From the NCBI GenBank assembly GCA_033558025.1, contig JAUCEF010000064.1, positions 1 through 29,045 on the forward strand: DNA of 29,045 bases, in the 5' to 3' direction. Of this stretch, positions 27,878-29,045 are shown piece by piece. This DNA comes from Phytophthora sp. 'mugwort' (lineage: Eukaryota > Oomycota > Peronosporomycetes > Peronosporales > Peronosporaceae). How positions within the stretch are numbered: the first letter of the stretch is position 1; every line of letters starts with the position of its first letter. The translations under genes and the position numbers were made by a program. A model generated the notes under the pieces. That model worked only from the letters and a program-made list of their open reading frames with translations, had not been told where the DNA came from and made no database searches.

Positions 27878-28405
27878 TTATAATAAAAATAGTGAATTTA
27901 ATAATAAAAATAATTCATAATGATTTTTTGCATTTGTATGAATAGAAACATCTATTGGAGGTATATCTTTGAATTTTAAAAATTCAGTTTTTAATTCAAA
28001 AAAATCTAAAATATTTCGAATTTGAAAATTTAAAATATTTTGATTTTTAAAATTAAAATTTATTTTAGTTAAATTTTGAAAAAGAAAAATCAAAATTTTT
28101 TCTAAAAAATTAAAAATATTTTTTTTTCTTAAAGTTATTTTACAACCTATAATTGAATTTTTTTTGATTTTTAAAAAAATATTATTTTTTTTTGATTTTG
28201 TTATTATAGGTTTTTGATTTGTTATTAATTTTAAAAGTAAAATTATATTAATTAATTTTTTTTTTTCAATATTAGCGTTTTTAAAACCAATATTTAAACA
28301 TATTTTACTTATTTTAGGTATTTCAAATATATTTTTAAAATTTAATTTTGTTAAAAGATCGTATATAGTAATATTTTGATAATGGATTTGTAAATTTTTT
28401 TTCAT
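27878..28405 (-). CDS. rpl5: Ribosomal protein L5
   Basis: L5 is a central-protuberance protein of the large subunit. The 175-residue product keeps the family order: YQNITIYDLLTKLNFKNIFEIPKISKICLNIG like the 'PKI.KIVLNMG' start, then QKPIITKSKKN ('QKPVITKAKKS'), IGCKITLRKKNIFNFLEKIL ('[20 protein letters not shown]'), and a C-terminal PPIDVSIHTNAKNHYE like 'GMDITIVTTAKTDEE'. Only 6 bp separate it from the rpl14 stop. Confidence 0.93.
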   Translation of the reverse strand: MKKNLQIHYQNITIYDLLTKLNFKNIFEIPKISKICLNIGFKNANIEKKKLINIILLLKLITNQKPIITKSKKNNIFLKIKKNSIIGCKITLRKKNIFNFLEKILIFLFQNLTKINFNFKNQNILNFQIRNILDFFELKTEFLKFKDIPPIDVSIHTNAKNHYELFLLLNSLFLL

Positions 28406-28411
28406 ATATTT

Positions 28412-28783
28412 TTATAAAATATTTGAAGCTAATGCTAATATTTTGAAATTTTTTTTCTTCCGAAATTCAGAAGTAATCGGACCAAATATACGTGTTCCTA
28501 GGGGTTTATTTTGATTATTTAAAATAATTATACAATTTTTATCAAATTTTATTATATTACCTATTGTACTTTTTTTTTGATATGTTGTATGTATAATTAA
28601 AGCTTTAAATAAATCTCCTTTAATTATTTTAATTTTTTTTTTTTGATTTAAACGTAATTTTTTAGCAGAAATTAAAATTGTATCCCCAATTTTTCCAATT
28701 TTTTTTTTATAAATTTTTATACATTGTCCTATTTTAATACCACTATTATCATTTACTTTTAATTTAGTTTGAATTTGAATCAT
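28412..28783 (-). CDS. rpl14: Ribosomal protein L14
   Basis: L14 sits at the subunit interface of the large subunit. The 123 residues start MIQIQTKLKVNDNSGIK, matching 'MIQxxTxLxVADNSGA', and end GTRIFGPITSEFRKKKNFKI ('GTRIFGPVARELR...KIxSLA'). The rpl14-rpl5 order is that of the bacterial spc operon. The initiator trnM lies immediately upstream. Confidence 0.95.
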   Translation of the reverse strand: MIQIQTKLKVNDNSGIKIGQCIKIYKKKIGKIGDTILISAKKLRLNQKKKIKIIKGDLFKALIIHTTYQKKSTIGNIIKFDKNCIIILNNQNKPLGTRIFGPITSEFRKKKNFKILALASNIL

Positions 28784-28806
28784 AAATTATATATTAATTT
28801 TAAAAT

Positions 28807-28878
28807 GATGAGAGTAGGATTTGAACCTACATCTTCAGATTATGAGCCTGATAAGTTACCTATTACTCTATCTCATCT
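28807..28878 (-). tRNA. trnM: tRNA-Met(CAU), probably initiator
   Basis: Minus-strand cloverleaf with acceptor GATGAGA/TCTCATC and anticodon loop CTCATAA. The D-stem GAGT/ACTT gives the A11-T24 pair typical of bacterial initiator tRNA, and the anticodon-arm context (CAGG-CTCATAA-TCTG, then AAG) resembles bacterial tRNA-fMet. Unlike the bacterial initiator, bases 1 and 72 pair (G-C). The initiator call is an inference. Confidence 0.85.
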
Positions 28879-28895
28879 TATATTTTCTTCCTTTT

Positions 28896-28970
28896 TCGGA
28901 AGAAAAGGATTTGAACCTTTGATCTTCTGTTCCCAAAACAGACGCATTAGCCAGACTATGCTACCTTCCG
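28896..28970 (-). tRNA. trnP: tRNA-Pro(UGG)
   Basis: Minus-strand cloverleaf with acceptor CGGAAGG/TCTTCCG (one G-T pair), anticodon stem TCTGT/ACAGA, loop TTTGGGA with TGG, and T-loop TTCAAAT. Confidence 0.94.
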
Positions 28971-28982
28971 TTTAAAGATAAT

Positions 28983-29045
28983 TAATGATGGTAGGATTTG
29001 AACCTACAACATTAGGATTATGATTCCCACGCTCTACCATTAAAC
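28983..29045 (-). tRNA. trnM: tRNA-Met(CAU), partial at window edge
   Basis: The minus strand shows the D-arm (GTTT/GAGC), anticodon stem TGGGA/TCCTA with loop ATCATAA (CAT), T-arm GTAGG/CCTAC and 3' acceptor CATCATT. The first nine bases lie beyond the window; the 5' acceptor should read about AATGATG. Probably elongator Met; Ile with modified CAU is the alternative. Confidence 0.85.

Noticed and set aside
28769..28975. 68-codon plus-strand ORF
   Set aside because: It runs antisense through trnM and trnP; the peptide is translated tRNA sequence.

Overview
This window is protist mitochondrial DNA. It is very A+T rich and carries densely packed respiratory-chain, ATP-synthase and bacterial-type ribosomal protein genes, split by tRNAs, with a bacterial-like small-subunit rRNA and no introns. 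The gene set (nad1-7, nad4L, nad9, nad11, atp1, atp6, atp9, rps7, rps10, rps12, rpl5, rpl14) and linkages such as rpl14-rpl5-trnG and nad5-nad6-trnR point to a stramenopile, perhaps near oomycetes or other non-photosynthetic heterokonts. That placement comes from family knowledge and was not tested by a search. The code looks standard: every recognised Trp codon is TGG, trnW has anticodon CCA, nad11 ends at a TGA overlapping the nad1 ATG, and TTA is a common Leu codon (so this is not the thraustochytrid code).

Layout. Positions 1-2146 (+) and 2178-4323 (-) are arms of a large inverted repeat carrying nad11-nad1-nad4L, with the two nad4L genes tail to tail across a 31-bp spacer. The right arm probably ends near 5041-5052, where nad11 is cut off at its 5' end against cob. 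From 12728 down to 2190 lies one minus-strand run: nad2, trnF, rps10, trnR(GCG), trnQ, trnI, trnV, rps12, rps7, cox3, atp6, trnD, nad3, atp9, nad9, cob, nad11, nad1, nad4L. From 12845 to 20818 lies a plus-strand run: nad7 (frameshifted as sequenced), a probable rpl10, trnH, nad4, trnE, atp1, nad5, nad6, trnR(UCU). From 29045 down to 21229 lies a second minus-strand run: trnM (cut by the window edge), trnP, initiator trnM, rpl14, rpl5, trnG(GCC), orf176, trnG(UCC), trnY, rns, trnW, cox2, a tiny tatA-like gene, cox1, orf137.

The genes encode core subunits of complex I (Nad), III (Cob), IV (Cox) and V (Atp) in the inner membrane, plus part of the ribosome that makes them. tRNAs sit between many genes and probably act as RNA-processing signals; long A/T hairpins lie on or just after several stop codons.

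The least explained items are the near-spacerless palindrome with a 54-bp perfect hairpin at nad4L, the 5'-truncated nad11 copy, the nad7 frameshift, a 32-residue TatA-like ORF, the cox3 N-terminal extension, and two unassigned membrane ORFs (orf137, orf176).
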